DNA from: Neptuniibacter caesariensis
GTDB taxonomy: Bacteria; Pseudomonadota; Gammaproteobacteria; Pseudomonadales; Balneatricaceae
Assembly: GCF_000153345.1 (NCBI RefSeq)
Contig: NZ_CH724126.1
Coordinates: 79,854 to 143,853 of the forward strand
Direction of reading: 5' to 3'
Length of the DNA: 64,000 nt
The translations under genes were made by a program, and so were the position numbers. Shown here one piece after another: positions 37,599 to 46,311 of the stretch. The notes below the pieces were generated by a model. The model was not told where the DNA came from and searched no databases. It saw nothing but the letters and a program-made list of their open reading frames with translations. How positions within the stretch are numbered: position 1 is the first letter of the stretch; every line of letters starts with the position of its first letter.

Positions 37599-38981
37599 AT
37601 GCGCTGGATTTCAGCCTCAACAACATTTGTTTCAGCCCTGCCTAAACTGCATCAGCAGGCACTGGCAGCCTTAGCGGCTCTTTTACTAGTGGCAGCTTTT
37701 CTGCCCTCCAATGAAAACTCAGTTTCCAGCACTCCACTTTCTCTGGATCACCTGATCGATACCGAAGCGCCCATTTTTGATGCGCCCGAACTGAGCTTAC
37801 GACAGCTACGCGCCCCATGGGCTTTTGACAAAGTCCCTGACAGCGAAACCCTTTTGGTTCCTGCGCCCAGCATCGGGCCGAACAGTTACTCCTATATCGT
37901 CCGTAGCGGCGATACCTTAGGCAAGATATTCGAACGTCTCCACCTTCCGCAGAAAACCATGTACCAACTGCTGGAAACAGACGTTAACGTTCTGGCGCTG
38001 GACAATCTGATGCCCGGGCACACACTGGTTTTCGAAAAACAGAACCAGGCTCTGCAACGCCTCGAACTTCAGTTTAGCCTGGATCATAAAGTTGTATATC
38101 AACGTAAAGGCGATGGTTTCGAGTTCAGTGAAGTCCGTATTGAAGGCGACTGGAAAGAAAACCTGATTCGAGGTGATATCCTCTACTCATTTACAGGGTC
38201 TGCAAAAAAAGCGGGCCTGTCCCAGGCTGAAGCGTCGGCGATCACCCAGGTGTTAAAACAACGGGTCGATTTCCGCCGTGACATCCAGCGCGGTGATAAA
38301 TTTGAGGTTCTGGTTTCACGCCAGTTTGTCGATGGTGAAGCCACCGGCAACAGCAAAGTTCAGGCAATACGTATCCGCAACCGCCACAACATCAGCGCGT
38401 TCCTGTTTGAAGACAACTATTACGACGAAAAAGGGCGTAATCTGGAGAAAGCCTTCCAGCGCTATCCATTTAACGGTAAATATCGGCTGTCGTCGCACTT
38501 CAACCCGCGACGCCGTCACCCGGTTACCGGCCTGATTCGTCCGCACAACGGCACAGATTTCGCTATGCGTATCGGCTCACCTGTTGTCACTACCGGCGAT
38601 GGGGTTGTCACACGCGTTGTTCGTCACAAATATGCAGGTCTCTATATCGAGATCAAACACGGGCAGAGCTATAAAACCCGTTATCTGCACCTAAAGAAAT
38701 CTTACGTTATCAAAGGCCAGCGAGTTAAACGCGGTCAGAAGATTGCCCTCTCTGGAAATTCAGGGCGCTCAACGGGGCCACATTTGCACTTTGAACTGCA
38801 TAAAAATGGTCGCCCGGTTAATGCGATGAAAGCGAAGATCCCTATCGCGGTATCGCTTACAGGAAAGAAAAAGTCGGCGTTCCAACGTCAGCTGAAGAGT
38901 TACCTGGCTAAGATTGATAAACCCTCTAATAGCCAGTTAGCGCTGAATCAGAGCGATAAAGCCAAACAGTCGACCCTTTAG
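37599..38981 (+). CDS. mepM: M23 peptidoglycan endopeptidase, MepM/YebA-like
   Basis: Periplasmic murein DD-endopeptidase that opens cross-links for cell growth. About 460 residues: N-terminal membrane anchor (about 22-40), a LysM/OapA-like segment with YIVRSGDTLGKIFERLHL, a second beta domain, and a C-terminal M23 domain (about 310-420). The zinc ligands are in HNGTDFAM (His, Asp) and HLHFEL. ATG at 37599 is chosen; a TTG directly before it adds one residue. Divergent from gmk by 193 bases. Length and layout match E. coli MepM (440). Confidence 0.92.
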   Translation: MRWISASTTFVSALPKLHQQALAALAALLLVAAFLPSNENSVSSTPLSLDHLIDTEAPIFDAPELSLRQLRAPWAFDKVPDSETLLVPAPSIGPNSYSYIVRSGDTLGKIFERLHLPQKTMYQLLETDVNVLALDNLMPGHTLVFEKQNQALQRLELQFSLDHKVVYQRKGDGFEFSEVRIEGDWKENLIRGDILYSFTGSAKKAGLSQAEASAITQVLKQRVDFRRDIQRGDKFEVLVSRQFVDGEATGNSKVQAIRIRNRHNISAFLFEDNYYDEKGRNLEKAFQRYPFNGKYRLSSHFNPRRRHPVTGLIRPHNGTDFAMRIGSPVVTTGDGVVTRVVRHKYAGLYIEIKHGQSYKTRYLHLKKSYVIKGQRVKRGQKIALSGNSGRSTGPHLHFELHKNGRPVNAMKAKIPIAVSLTGKKKSAFQRQLKSYLAKIDKPSNSQLALNQSDKAKQSTL

Positions 38982-39034
38982 TGGTAGGCCGAAAACTTCA
39001 AGTTTGGCGTTCTCTCACCGTTTTCCGCCCATAA

Positions 39035-39066
39035 AAAAGCTCGAATTATCCCTAATTCGAGCTTTT
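39035..39066. terminator. Bidirectional terminator between mepM and the symporter gene
   Basis: Perfect 14-base stem AAAAGCTCGAATTA / TAATTCGAGCTTTT with a four-base loop, carrying its own A and T runs. Confidence 0.92.
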
Positions 39067-39095
39067 ATCGTCATTAAGTTAAGCCGCGCCCTGAA

Positions 39096-40613
39096 TTAAG
39101 CCAGCTCTTTCTCAGCCTGCTTATCGTCGGCTTTTACACCGCTACGCTTTTCCCAGAAGGTCGCATTTTTAATACCCAGTTCTGCTGGGTTAAATTCATA
39201 CTTGGCGACACCCGCTTTACGCTGCTTTTCATAATCCTTGAGCGCTTTAATCGCTGGCTTAGACATGAAGAAGATGACCAGAATACCGACGATATTCAAC
39301 CATGCCATCAGCCCTACACCAACATCACCCATCGCCCATGCAAGGTTAGCTGTTTTAATCGCACCATAGAATGTCATTGCCATGATGGTAATTTTTAACA
39401 GCAGGTTCAACGCAGGCACTTTGATAGTACGCTGAATGTAAGCGACATTGGTTTCAGCGATATAGTAGTAAGCCAGAATAGTCGTAAAGGAGAAGAAGAA
39501 CAGCGCGAAGGCGATAAATGGTTTACCGATACCCGGCATCACGCTCTCAATCGCCATTTGCGTGAAAACAGGGCCATTGGCAGCGATATCCGAGGCAACA
39601 TTCTGCACCAGGAAGCTATCACCAACACCATGTACGTTATAAGCGCCCGTAATCAGGATCATAAACGCCGTTGCGGAACATACGAACAATGTATCGATAT
39701 AAACCGAGAATGCCTGCACCAGACCCTGCTGGGCTGGATGCTCAACCTCTGCTGCAGCCGCTGCGTGAGGACCTGTGCCCTGACCCGCTTCATTGGAGTA
39801 AACACCTCGTTTCACACCCCAGCCAATCGCTGCACCCAGGCCTGCCATTGGAGTGAAGGCATCTTCGAGGATCATCGCGATAATGCCTGGCAGCATATCA
39901 ATATTAAGCAGTACGATCGTTGCCGCAATAATGATGTAAGCCAGCGCCATGAATGGCACAACAATCTGGGTGAAGTTAGCAATACGCTTCACACCACCAA
40001 AGATGATAAAGCCAAGCACCATCAACACCGCAAGACCGGTTAGAATTTTAGCCGAGCTCAGCGTACCAAAAGAGGTTTCGATCATGCTGCCCGTACCAAA
40101 TGCAGCTTCTACTGCATTACCGATACTGTTTGCCTGAACGCCTGGCAGGAAAACACCACAAGCAAAAATCGTCGCAATGGCAAATAGCCATGCAAACCAC
40201 TTCTGACCTAACGCTTTTTCAAAATAGAAAGCCGGACCACCACGATACTGGCCTTCATGTTCTTCTTTATAGATCTGTGCCAGCGTCGATTCAGCATAAG
40301 CGGTTGCGGCACCAAAGAAGGCAACTACCCACATCCAGAACACCGCTCCAGGACCACCGAAACCGATCGCCGCAGCAACACCTGCGATGTTACCTGTGCC
40401 TACACGCCCTGAAAGGGAAACCGCCAATGCCTGGAAAGAAGAGATACCGTGTTCAGAGCTTTTGCCCGCCAGCAGCAGGTTCCACATTTCGCGGAACATT
40501 CGCACCTGAACGAATCGGGTAATAATTGAATAGAACAAACCCGCACCCAGGCAAAGATAAATCAAAGCCGGGCTCCAGATAATTCCATTCATGAAATCTA
40601 CAAATTGTTGCAT
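39096..40613 (-). CDS. Alanine/glycine:cation symporter (AgcS family)
   Basis: Sodium- or proton-coupled uptake of alanine or glycine across the inner membrane; 505 residues with about 11 helices. AgcS patterns: GNIAGVAAAIGFGGPGAVFWMW, GGPAFYFEKALG, the conserved SNEAGQGTGPHAAAAAE and SYYIAETN-like AYYYIAETNVAY. ATG at 40613 has GGAG nine bases upstream; a TTG at 40628 is the alternative opening. The hydrophilic C-terminal tail (about 470-505) is charged. Confidence 0.93.
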   Translation of the reverse strand: MQQFVDFMNGIIWSPALIYLCLGAGLFYSIITRFVQVRMFREMWNLLLAGKSSEHGISSFQALAVSLSGRVGTGNIAGVAAAIGFGGPGAVFWMWVVAFFGAATAYAESTLAQIYKEEHEGQYRGGPAFYFEKALGQKWFAWLFAIATIFACGVFLPGVQANSIGNAVEAAFGTGSMIETSFGTLSSAKILTGLAVLMVLGFIIFGGVKRIANFTQIVVPFMALAYIIIAATIVLLNIDMLPGIIAMILEDAFTPMAGLGAAIGWGVKRGVYSNEAGQGTGPHAAAAAEVEHPAQQGLVQAFSVYIDTLFVCSATAFMILITGAYNVHGVGDSFLVQNVASDIAANGPVFTQMAIESVMPGIGKPFIAFALFFFSFTTILAYYYIAETNVAYIQRTIKVPALNLLLKITIMAMTFYGAIKTANLAWAMGDVGVGLMAWLNIVGILVIFFMSKPAIKALKDYEKQRKAGVAKYEFNPAELGIKNATFWEKRSGVKADDKQAEKELA

Positions 40614-40834
40614 ATTGATGCACTCCAATTAGCAACGCGTTATTCACGCGAGATTTAGAATTATTGTTTGCTATTAAGTGCTGATAACCGGCCGGCTAAC
40701 ATTCGTGGGGCGAACGGAAACCAACGATGACCGCTTTACAAGAAATAAGCATCGGGAATATGGGACATGAATCGTACTTCCTGTAGCGACTCATCAAATG
40801 AGAACTTAGAAAGCAAAGCGATCTCTGCTCCGGT

Positions 40835-40891
40835 TTTGAGGCTCTTCTGGAAAGGCTGAGCAAAACCATATTTCCAGAAGAGCGTTCAAAA
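40835..40891. repeat. Long inverted repeat in the 452-base gap upstream of the symporter gene
   Basis: Perfect 13-base arms GCTCTTCTGGAAA (40841-40853) and TTTCCAGAAGAGC (40871-40883) surround a 17-base loop. After a one- or two-base interruption the pairing continues with TTTTGA / TCAAAA. A second, weaker inverted set (GAGAATT 40974-40980 with AATTCTC 41027-41033, enclosing CTGAG-ACG-CTCAG) lies 90 bases on. The 40614-41065 gap holds no gene. No T run follows on either strand. It could act in the symporter leader, as a processing site after the regulator gene, or as a protein target. Confidence 0.6.
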
Positions 40892-41065
40892 ATCAGCGGG
40901 AGCCATTATTACGGGCATTAGACTAAAGTAAACATCCTGACGCGCCTATGTCACATCGGATCGCGCCAAACAGGAGAATTCTTACAGAAGAGCAGGCTCT
41001 GAGACGCTCAGGATACAAACAGCTGTAATTCTCAACTTACAAAAATGGTAACTATTGAGGATAGT

Positions 41066-43021
41066 TTATCCATCTCCTTGCAATTGCTTTAACTTGCGAT
41101 AGAGCGTTGCACGGCTAATTCCTAAAGCGTTGGCCGCTGCAGATATATTACCTCCACACTGATCAACCGCTTTTTGTACAGCGACCAGCTCAGAACTTTT
41201 CAGTGCTCCGATCGCATCCGCCTGGATACAATCGGGTAACTCAGCAACCGATGTCTGATTGAGCTCCTCGAGGAAATCATCACTGATATGGCTCATATCG
41301 ATGATCGCCTCATCAGGTTCCATAAAGGCAATAGCCACCCGAAGGGTCGTTTCCAATTGTCTGATATTACCTGGCCACTGGTAATCGAGCAGATCCTCAA
41401 GCAAAACCGGATCGATCTCTATACGACGACCATCCGGGGTTAGCTGCTGAAGAAAACCATTGATGAATTCACGCTTATCCGTGCGATCCCGAAAGGCCGG
41501 GATACGCAGGCATACACCATTAAGACGGTAATAGAGGTCTTCCCTGAAAGCACCTTCGGCGACCAGTGATTTAAGATCCCGGTGCGATGCACAGATAACC
41601 GCTATATCTAAAGCCACCTCGTCTCCGCCGCCCAGTGGCGCAATTGTCCGCTCCTGAAGCACTCTCAATAATCGGGCTTGCAGAGCAAGCGGCATATCGC
41701 CAATTTCATCAAGAAATAGCGTCCCGCCATGAGCTTGTTCAAGTCGCCCGGTCATCCCCCCTTTACGGGAACCGGTAAACGCACCTTCACGATAGCCAAA
41801 AAGCTCAGATTCAATCAGCCCTTCAGGTATTGCTGCACAGTTCACTGCAACAAAGGGTCCGTCGCTGCGACGACTGTCCAGATGCAGGGATTTGGCCATG
41901 ACTTCCTTGCCCGTGCCGGTTTCTCCCTGAATCAGTACAGGGAGCTCATGGGCCAGCGCCCGACTCCCCATACGTACGCCTTTTTTCAGTCGTGGGTCCT
42001 GTCCAGCAAGTTCGCTCAGTTCAGGTGCAGACAGAGGTATTTGAGAAGGTTTGGCCTTTGCTGGCTTCGCCGGTGTTTTGGCGATTGAAGCCGGAAAGCT
42101 ATTGGGAAAATGCAGGAGTTCACAAACAAAATCGCCACCACGGGTACGCAACTGACCGCGTTGTTTACGGTGCAGGTCCGTTAGCAGCACCTCCGGCCGT
42201 ATACCAAACAACTCCTCCAGATTTTTACCGACCAGTTGCTCACGCTTTCGCCCGAGCAGTTGGCAGATCTGTTCATTAACCGCTTGTATATGACCGTCTA
42301 GTTCCATAGCCAGCATCCCTTGCCAGGAAGAACGCAGGTATTCCGGGCGGCTATGCACACTTAAAACAACTTGCTGCTGGAACTGACCGGAGAACATCCG
42401 GTTTTCAATGGAGCGAACCGCTTGCTGAACAAGGCTTAAGTTCGGGGGAAGCTCACGATTATCTGTAGGTGAAGTCAGATCCAGCACCCCGATCAACTCA
42501 CCCTTCGAATCCGTAATAGGCGCAGAACAACAGGAGAGATAGCCAACCTTATCCAGGAAATGTTCATGGCCCTTAATCATCACCGGGCTACGCTCTACCA
42601 CCGCGGTACCCACCGCATTTGTGCCGCGCAGTTGCTCGTCCCAGTTAGCACCGGTCTCTAATGCCTGACGTGTTGCACTGTCCAGGTGGCGCTTATCTCC
42701 TTTAACCCCCAGGATCGTGGCTTCGCAATCAGCCAGCATCACCAAACCACCATCCGCAGCAAAGTAATCAACCAGTTGCTTAACTTCTGGGTGTGCGGCT
42801 TCGATCAGGTGACGGTTTTTATCTTTGAGATCAGCAACACCGCCCCGGGAAAGCGATTCCATGTCTAACGGGGATTCGCACTTAACCCCCGCCTCAAGGC
42901 TGCGAATCCAGGAATCTTCTATCTCACTACGAACGATGCCACTAGGCACCTCACCCTGCTGTAAGAACTGTTTACGGGCGTCCTCTACAGTCAGCGCGGA
43001 ACTGTGCTGCTGATTGCTCAT
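41066..43021 (-). CDS. Sigma-54-dependent activator, AcoR type
   Basis: Enhancer-binding protein of 651 residues: an N-terminal GAF-type sensor (about 60-205), a PAS-like segment (about 225-290; GMLAMELDGHIQAVNEQICQLLG), AAA+ domain (about 325-550) and a Fis-type helix-turn-helix (GGNISAAANALGISRATLYRKLKQL). Walker A is GETGTGKE and the sigma-54 loop is GAFTGS, common in the AcoR branch. There is no receiver domain, so it probably senses a small ligand directly. By position it is the likely activator of the amine dehydrogenase operon and the aldehyde dehydrogenase, both of which have sigma-54 promoters. The start at 43021 begins MSNQQHSS; an earlier Met at 43096 has no family-like sequence. 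Confidence 0.88.
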   Translation of the reverse strand: MSNQQHSSALTVEDARKQFLQQGEVPSGIVRSEIEDSWIRSLEAGVKCESPLDMESLSRGGVADLKDKNRHLIEAAHPEVKQLVDYFAADGGLVMLADCEATILGVKGDKRHLDSATRQALETGANWDEQLRGTNAVGTAVVERSPVMIKGHEHFLDKVGYLSCCSAPITDSKGELIGVLDLTSPTDNRELPPNLSLVQQAVRSIENRMFSGQFQQQVVLSVHSRPEYLRSSWQGMLAMELDGHIQAVNEQICQLLGRKREQLVGKNLEELFGIRPEVLLTDLHRKQRGQLRTRGGDFVCELLHFPNSFPASIAKTPAKPAKAKPSQIPLSAPELSELAGQDPRLKKGVRMGSRALAHELPVLIQGETGTGKEVMAKSLHLDSRRSDGPFVAVNCAAIPEGLIESELFGYREGAFTGSRKGGMTGRLEQAHGGTLFLDEIGDMPLALQARLLRVLQERTIAPLGGGDEVALDIAVICASHRDLKSLVAEGAFREDLYYRLNGVCLRIPAFRDRTDKREFINGFLQQLTPDGRRIEIDPVLLEDLLDYQWPGNIRQLETTLRVAIAFMEPDEAIIDMSHISDDFLEELNQTSVAELPDCIQADAIGALKSSELVAVQKAVDQCGGNISAAANALGISRATLYRKLKQLQGDG

Positions 43022-43162
43022 ATCGCCGGGCCTCTTGTTATTGTTCTGGTGCTTGTTATTCGCACCTGCCTTAGCGGAAAAAATAAGTGAATACACTTAT
43101 GTACCTTATACCTGTTCAATATTCAATCAATGTTTGTTCATTTAGACATGCCAGCTTCAACG

Positions 43163-43195
43163 AAAAAAACACGGCACTGCGAAGCAGATACCGTG
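43163..43195 (-). terminator. Terminator of the qhp-porin operon
   Basis: Read leftwards: CACGG ... CCGTG with an inner CTG-CTTCG-CAG and then seven T. It lies about 180 bases after the porin stop and 140 bases before the regulator start. The rest of 43022-43377 has no gene; a GC-rich patch at 43223-43259 can fold (GGGGCAACCCGCCCC on the leftward strand). Confidence 0.75.
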
Positions 43196-43377
43196 CAAAG
43201 GTAACGGGAAGAACATTGCATTCCCCCCATCACCACAGCGAAGGGGGCGGGTTGCCCCACCAAGAGAACGTTGAAGAAACAATAAGAAACCACGAACAAA
43301 CCGCATACTCACCATAGAGCTTCGCCGAAGGGGTTAGCAAAGCTGGTAGTAGGTTTTGTCGCAGATTCCTAAACAAC

Positions 43378-44706
43378 TCAATAGAAGTACATCAGTACCC
43401 CTTGCAGATATAAGTTGGTGTTGTCATTACCCTGGTTGGCGATCACATTGGAACCATCCGGGTTATAAACACCCACCATTGGGCTGAATACCCAATTATC
43501 ATTAATCGACCACAGAGCAAACAGATCTACCTCGGTACCGGACAAGTCAGAAGCATCCGCATCTTTACCAAAGTCCCAGTATTGCAAACCCACAGTCAGA
43601 TCTTCACGGGGCTGCACCATCAATTCAATGCGATCAACCGTATTGCCGGTATTCGCTGGGCCCGCATAGTTCGAAGCCACCTCACCTTGGAACCAGGTAC
43701 CAAAGCCGCGGGTAAAGCCGAAGAACAATGGGTCAAATGCCTCATTGGTATTTGCCGTGGCATTGCTGTCCCCGGAGAACTCTGCATGACGGTAGTTGAG
43801 GGTCGGTGACCAAGGCAGATCTGCAAAGGTCCAGCCTGCTTCTACATACCAGGCATTTGCATCGATTTTAGTCGCTGTATCACCACCGCTTTCATCCACA
43901 TATTCGAATGAGAGGAACAAGTTATCCACACCCAGATTGCCCTGGCCGCGCAGACTAACCACATCCATACCGTCACGCTGATTCCAGGCACTTAAACCGG
44001 TATTCTGCTCTACATCCAGAACGGTCATATAACTCAGACCCAATGTGCCTTTTTCCTCATCCACCAGCTCCAGATTAATACCCGCTAACTCAGTATCCTG
44101 ATGGTAGGGGTTGTCAGACTGCAGCCAGAAAAGATCGCTTCGGAATGCACCTTCCGGGTCAATTTTCAGGATTGCCGTGTTCTCGAAGCTCTTCTGCCCT
44201 GCCAAATAGTATGCACCGCCACGATCAACATCGACCCCGGATATATTACCCAGGCTTATTGCATCACCTGCAATCAGGAAGCCATCTCCCAATGTGAACT
44301 GCTGGCGGCCAAAGGAGAAATCGAGCAATCCATCACTGCTCTGCCAACCGACAAAAGCATTTTCAATTTTCAGTTCACGCTCTTCGCCATCGGTATAGCC
44401 TGCAGCATCACCGTCACCCCATGTTCCAAGACCGATAACCCCTAAGCCACCGTATAAGGAACTACCATTGGCAATCGTTGATCGACCAACCAAATCACCT
44501 TTCAGGTATGCTTCCTGCCAATCTTCGCCTCCTGAGGTTCCCTTATAGTTTTCATCTGTGGAGAAGATACCGGCCATACCTTCGACATTAAATTCCAGCG
44601 TTTTACCATCCTGGTTGTATATCTCTGCAGCGCCTGCCTGCATCGAGCCTGCCAGCAGTATTGCCCCTGCCAGTGAGTTCAGTTGAAACATTCTTTTTTT
44701 ATTCAT
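43378..44706 (-). CDS. Outer-membrane porin-like protein of the amine operon
   Basis: 442 residues with a signal peptide (AGAILLAGSMQAGAA) and a mature part of alternating strands ending in LMYFY, an outer-membrane barrel signature. GRQQFTLGDGFLIAGD and repeated strand-turn blocks resemble alginate-export or DUF1302-like porins, but I cannot fix a family. Placement as the last gene of the amine dehydrogenase operon suggests a channel for amine substrates; that is inference. An attenuator-like hairpin precedes it. Confidence 0.78.
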   Translation of the reverse strand: MNKKRMFQLNSLAGAILLAGSMQAGAAEIYNQDGKTLEFNVEGMAGIFSTDENYKGTSGGEDWQEAYLKGDLVGRSTIANGSSLYGGLGVIGLGTWGDGDAAGYTDGEERELKIENAFVGWQSSDGLLDFSFGRQQFTLGDGFLIAGDAISLGNISGVDVDRGGAYYLAGQKSFENTAILKIDPEGAFRSDLFWLQSDNPYHQDTELAGINLELVDEEKGTLGLSYMTVLDVEQNTGLSAWNQRDGMDVVSLRGQGNLGVDNLFLSFEYVDESGGDTATKIDANAWYVEAGWTFADLPWSPTLNYRHAEFSGDSNATANTNEAFDPLFFGFTRGFGTWFQGEVASNYAGPANTGNTVDRIELMVQPREDLTVGLQYWDFGKDADASDLSGTEVDLFALWSINDNWVFSPMVGVYNPDGSNVIANQGNDNTNLYLQGVLMYFY

Positions 44707-44758
44707 TTTTTATGGTCCACTCGTGTGCTTTTTATTCTGTCTTTTGCGTTTCTCCAGG

Positions 44759-44801
44759 CAAAAAGGTCCCCTAAGCAGCACCAGGAGGTACTGCCTTGGG
44801 G
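44759..44801 (-). terminator. Attenuator-like hairpin between qhpB and the porin gene
   Basis: Read leftwards: CCCCAAGGCAG and CTGCTTAGGGG form an 11-base stem with two mismatches, followed by ACCTTTTTG. It lies 24 bases after the qhpB stop and 60 bases before the porin gene. Confidence 0.55.
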
Positions 44802-44824
44802 TAGTGCTTGGAGTGAAGAACGTC

Positions 44825-45967
44825 TTAGCGGATAAAGACTTGCGCAGTGGTCGTCGACATATCTCCCCCTGGCAGGGTGATCGTGTTCAGACGTTCCAGT
44901 GAATCCGCATCAAATACCGCTACATGGTTATGAGTGCCGGCAAGATAGATCTTACTGCCATCATTGCTCACCGTGATGCAGTAATACGAGTGATCCAGCT
45001 CAGCAGCTTTCAGCAAGGTCTGCTTCTCAATGTCATACTTAGCCAACCGGTTAAGTACGCCATACATGATGTTGGAGTCTTTAGGTGAACGGGTCCCGGT
45101 AAAGTAGATCTCTGTGATCGGGCCAAAGTCTTTGGTTTCCGTCGCACCGGTCTCAAGATTGATATTGAAGTAACCGTACAGCCAGTCAGCGGTATTCAGG
45201 TCTTCAGAGCCTTCCTGAAAACGCGCGGTGGTATAGAGGATGGTGAAATCCTTAGTCGGCGTTTGTACTGCCCAGACGTTAAGCACATCCGGTTGCACAT
45301 AACGCTCACGCTGCCAGTTACGACTCGCGACAGCCACTTCATATTTACCGGTATTTACATCCATCTTGTAAATATCAGCACCGGCCATATACAGACCACC
45401 ATCTTTACCGACCTGCATCGCCGTCACCAGGCGAGGGGATGGGAACATACGGATCGGTTTCGCATCCAGACCGCTGTCGGTGCTGTATACCGCGAGCCGG
45501 GTTGGCTGAACCCGATAGTGGTCTCGCTCAAGCATCGTTGGGTTCTGAACGGTATATAGCTCTTTACCGTCGTAGCTTAGCGCGAAAGCATAAATGCTTT
45601 TGGTACGCTCATTGCGCTTCTGTGACATACGCGCATGGAATGTCACCTCACAGGTATCCAACTCCACACCGTAAATATCTTCGTAACCGTTATTCAGAAT
45701 AAAGGCGGTTTTCTTATCGGGAGCCACCTGTAGTGCACCAGGGCCAAAACGGTCCGGCATATCACAGGTTTTGTAGATTGAGTCTGTTTTCAGATCCAGT
45801 ACATGTAGCTGATTAGGGTAATTAGCCACAATCATATACTCGTCACCGGATTTCAGTGCCGGCCCCTGCGCCGCCATCAGACTGCTCGGAGCCAATGCCG
45901 CTAACCCTAGTGTGGCGGTTGCCAGCAGAGTCGTTAGGGAGCGACGAATGTTTTTGTTGTTTTTCAT
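44825..45967 (-). CDS. qhpB: Quinohemoprotein amine dehydrogenase, beta subunit
   Basis: Seven-bladed propeller subunit that covers the CTQ-bearing gamma subunit of the periplasmic amine dehydrogenase. 380 residues with a signal peptide (LATATLGLAALAPSSLMA). Blade-like repeats are visible: YMIVANYPNQLHVLDLKTD, GGLYMAGADIYKMDVNTGKY, ITVSNDGSKIYLAGTHNHVAVFDADSLE. The start is the Met at 45967, with AGGA eight bases upstream; the frame runs open to 46048 inside the gamma gene. Follows qhpC by 16 bases. Confidence 0.93.
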   Translation of the reverse strand: MKNNKNIRRSLTTLLATATLGLAALAPSSLMAAQGPALKSGDEYMIVANYPNQLHVLDLKTDSIYKTCDMPDRFGPGALQVAPDKKTAFILNNGYEDIYGVELDTCEVTFHARMSQKRNERTKSIYAFALSYDGKELYTVQNPTMLERDHYRVQPTRLAVYSTDSGLDAKPIRMFPSPRLVTAMQVGKDGGLYMAGADIYKMDVNTGKYEVAVASRNWQRERYVQPDVLNVWAVQTPTKDFTILYTTARFQEGSEDLNTADWLYGYFNINLETGATETKDFGPITEIYFTGTRSPKDSNIMYGVLNRLAKYDIEKQTLLKAAELDHSYYCITVSNDGSKIYLAGTHNHVAVFDADSLERLNTITLPGGDMSTTTAQVFIR

Positions 45968-45983
45968 CGTATGCATCCTGTTC

Positions 45984-46310
45984 TTAGTCTTTATCCGACG
46001 GGAAAACCGTACCCAGATTGCGCCAGTCCTGACCGGACTGATGCGCATCTTTGTTCCAGTCCGGGTAGGTATTCATCATGTCTGGCACTTGTGCTGGCCA
46101 CCAGCAAGGGTCAGCACAGCCATAAAGATCAGATTCCATGGGCTGACACAGAGAAGTCACCGAGCCGAAGGCATCGATCTCCCAACCTGGGTCTGTGGTC
46201 GCGGTACAGCCAGCCAAAGATGACATAGCCACCACTTCTTCTACCTGGTCATCGCCAACCGCTTTGTCCAGAATGCGTGCTTTATTGTTTAGAGGCTTAA
46301 GATGTTTCAT
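45984..46310 (-). CDS. qhpC: Quinohemoprotein amine dehydrogenase, gamma subunit (CTQ cofactor)
   Basis: 108-residue precursor of the catalytic subunit. All cross-link residues known from the Pseudomonas and Paracoccus enzymes are present with exact spacing. These are Cys65-Trp71 for the cysteine tryptophylquinone cofactor and thioether pairs Cys35-Glu44, Cys55-Asp61 and Cys69-Asp77, all within [19 protein letters not shown] and [14 protein letters not shown]. The first 28 or so residues look like a non-Sec leader, which in Paracoccus is removed by the protease QhpE. Starts one base after the qhpD stop. Confidence 0.96.
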   Translation of the reverse strand: MKHLKPLNNKARILDKAVGDDQVEEVVAMSSLAGCTATTDPGWEIDAFGSVTSLCQPMESDLYGCADPCWWPAQVPDMMNTYPDWNKDAHQSGQDWRNLGTVFPSDKD

Positions 46311-46311
46311 A

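Noticed and set aside
43219-43345. CCGAAGGGG-like boxes on the plus strand (near 43240 and 43325), suggestive of a glycine riboswitch next to an alanine/glycine symporter.
   Set aside because: The rest of the aptamer is absent, the boxes lie on the strand antisense to both flanking genes, and they are 2.7 kb from the symporter. No such box is in the symporter leader.
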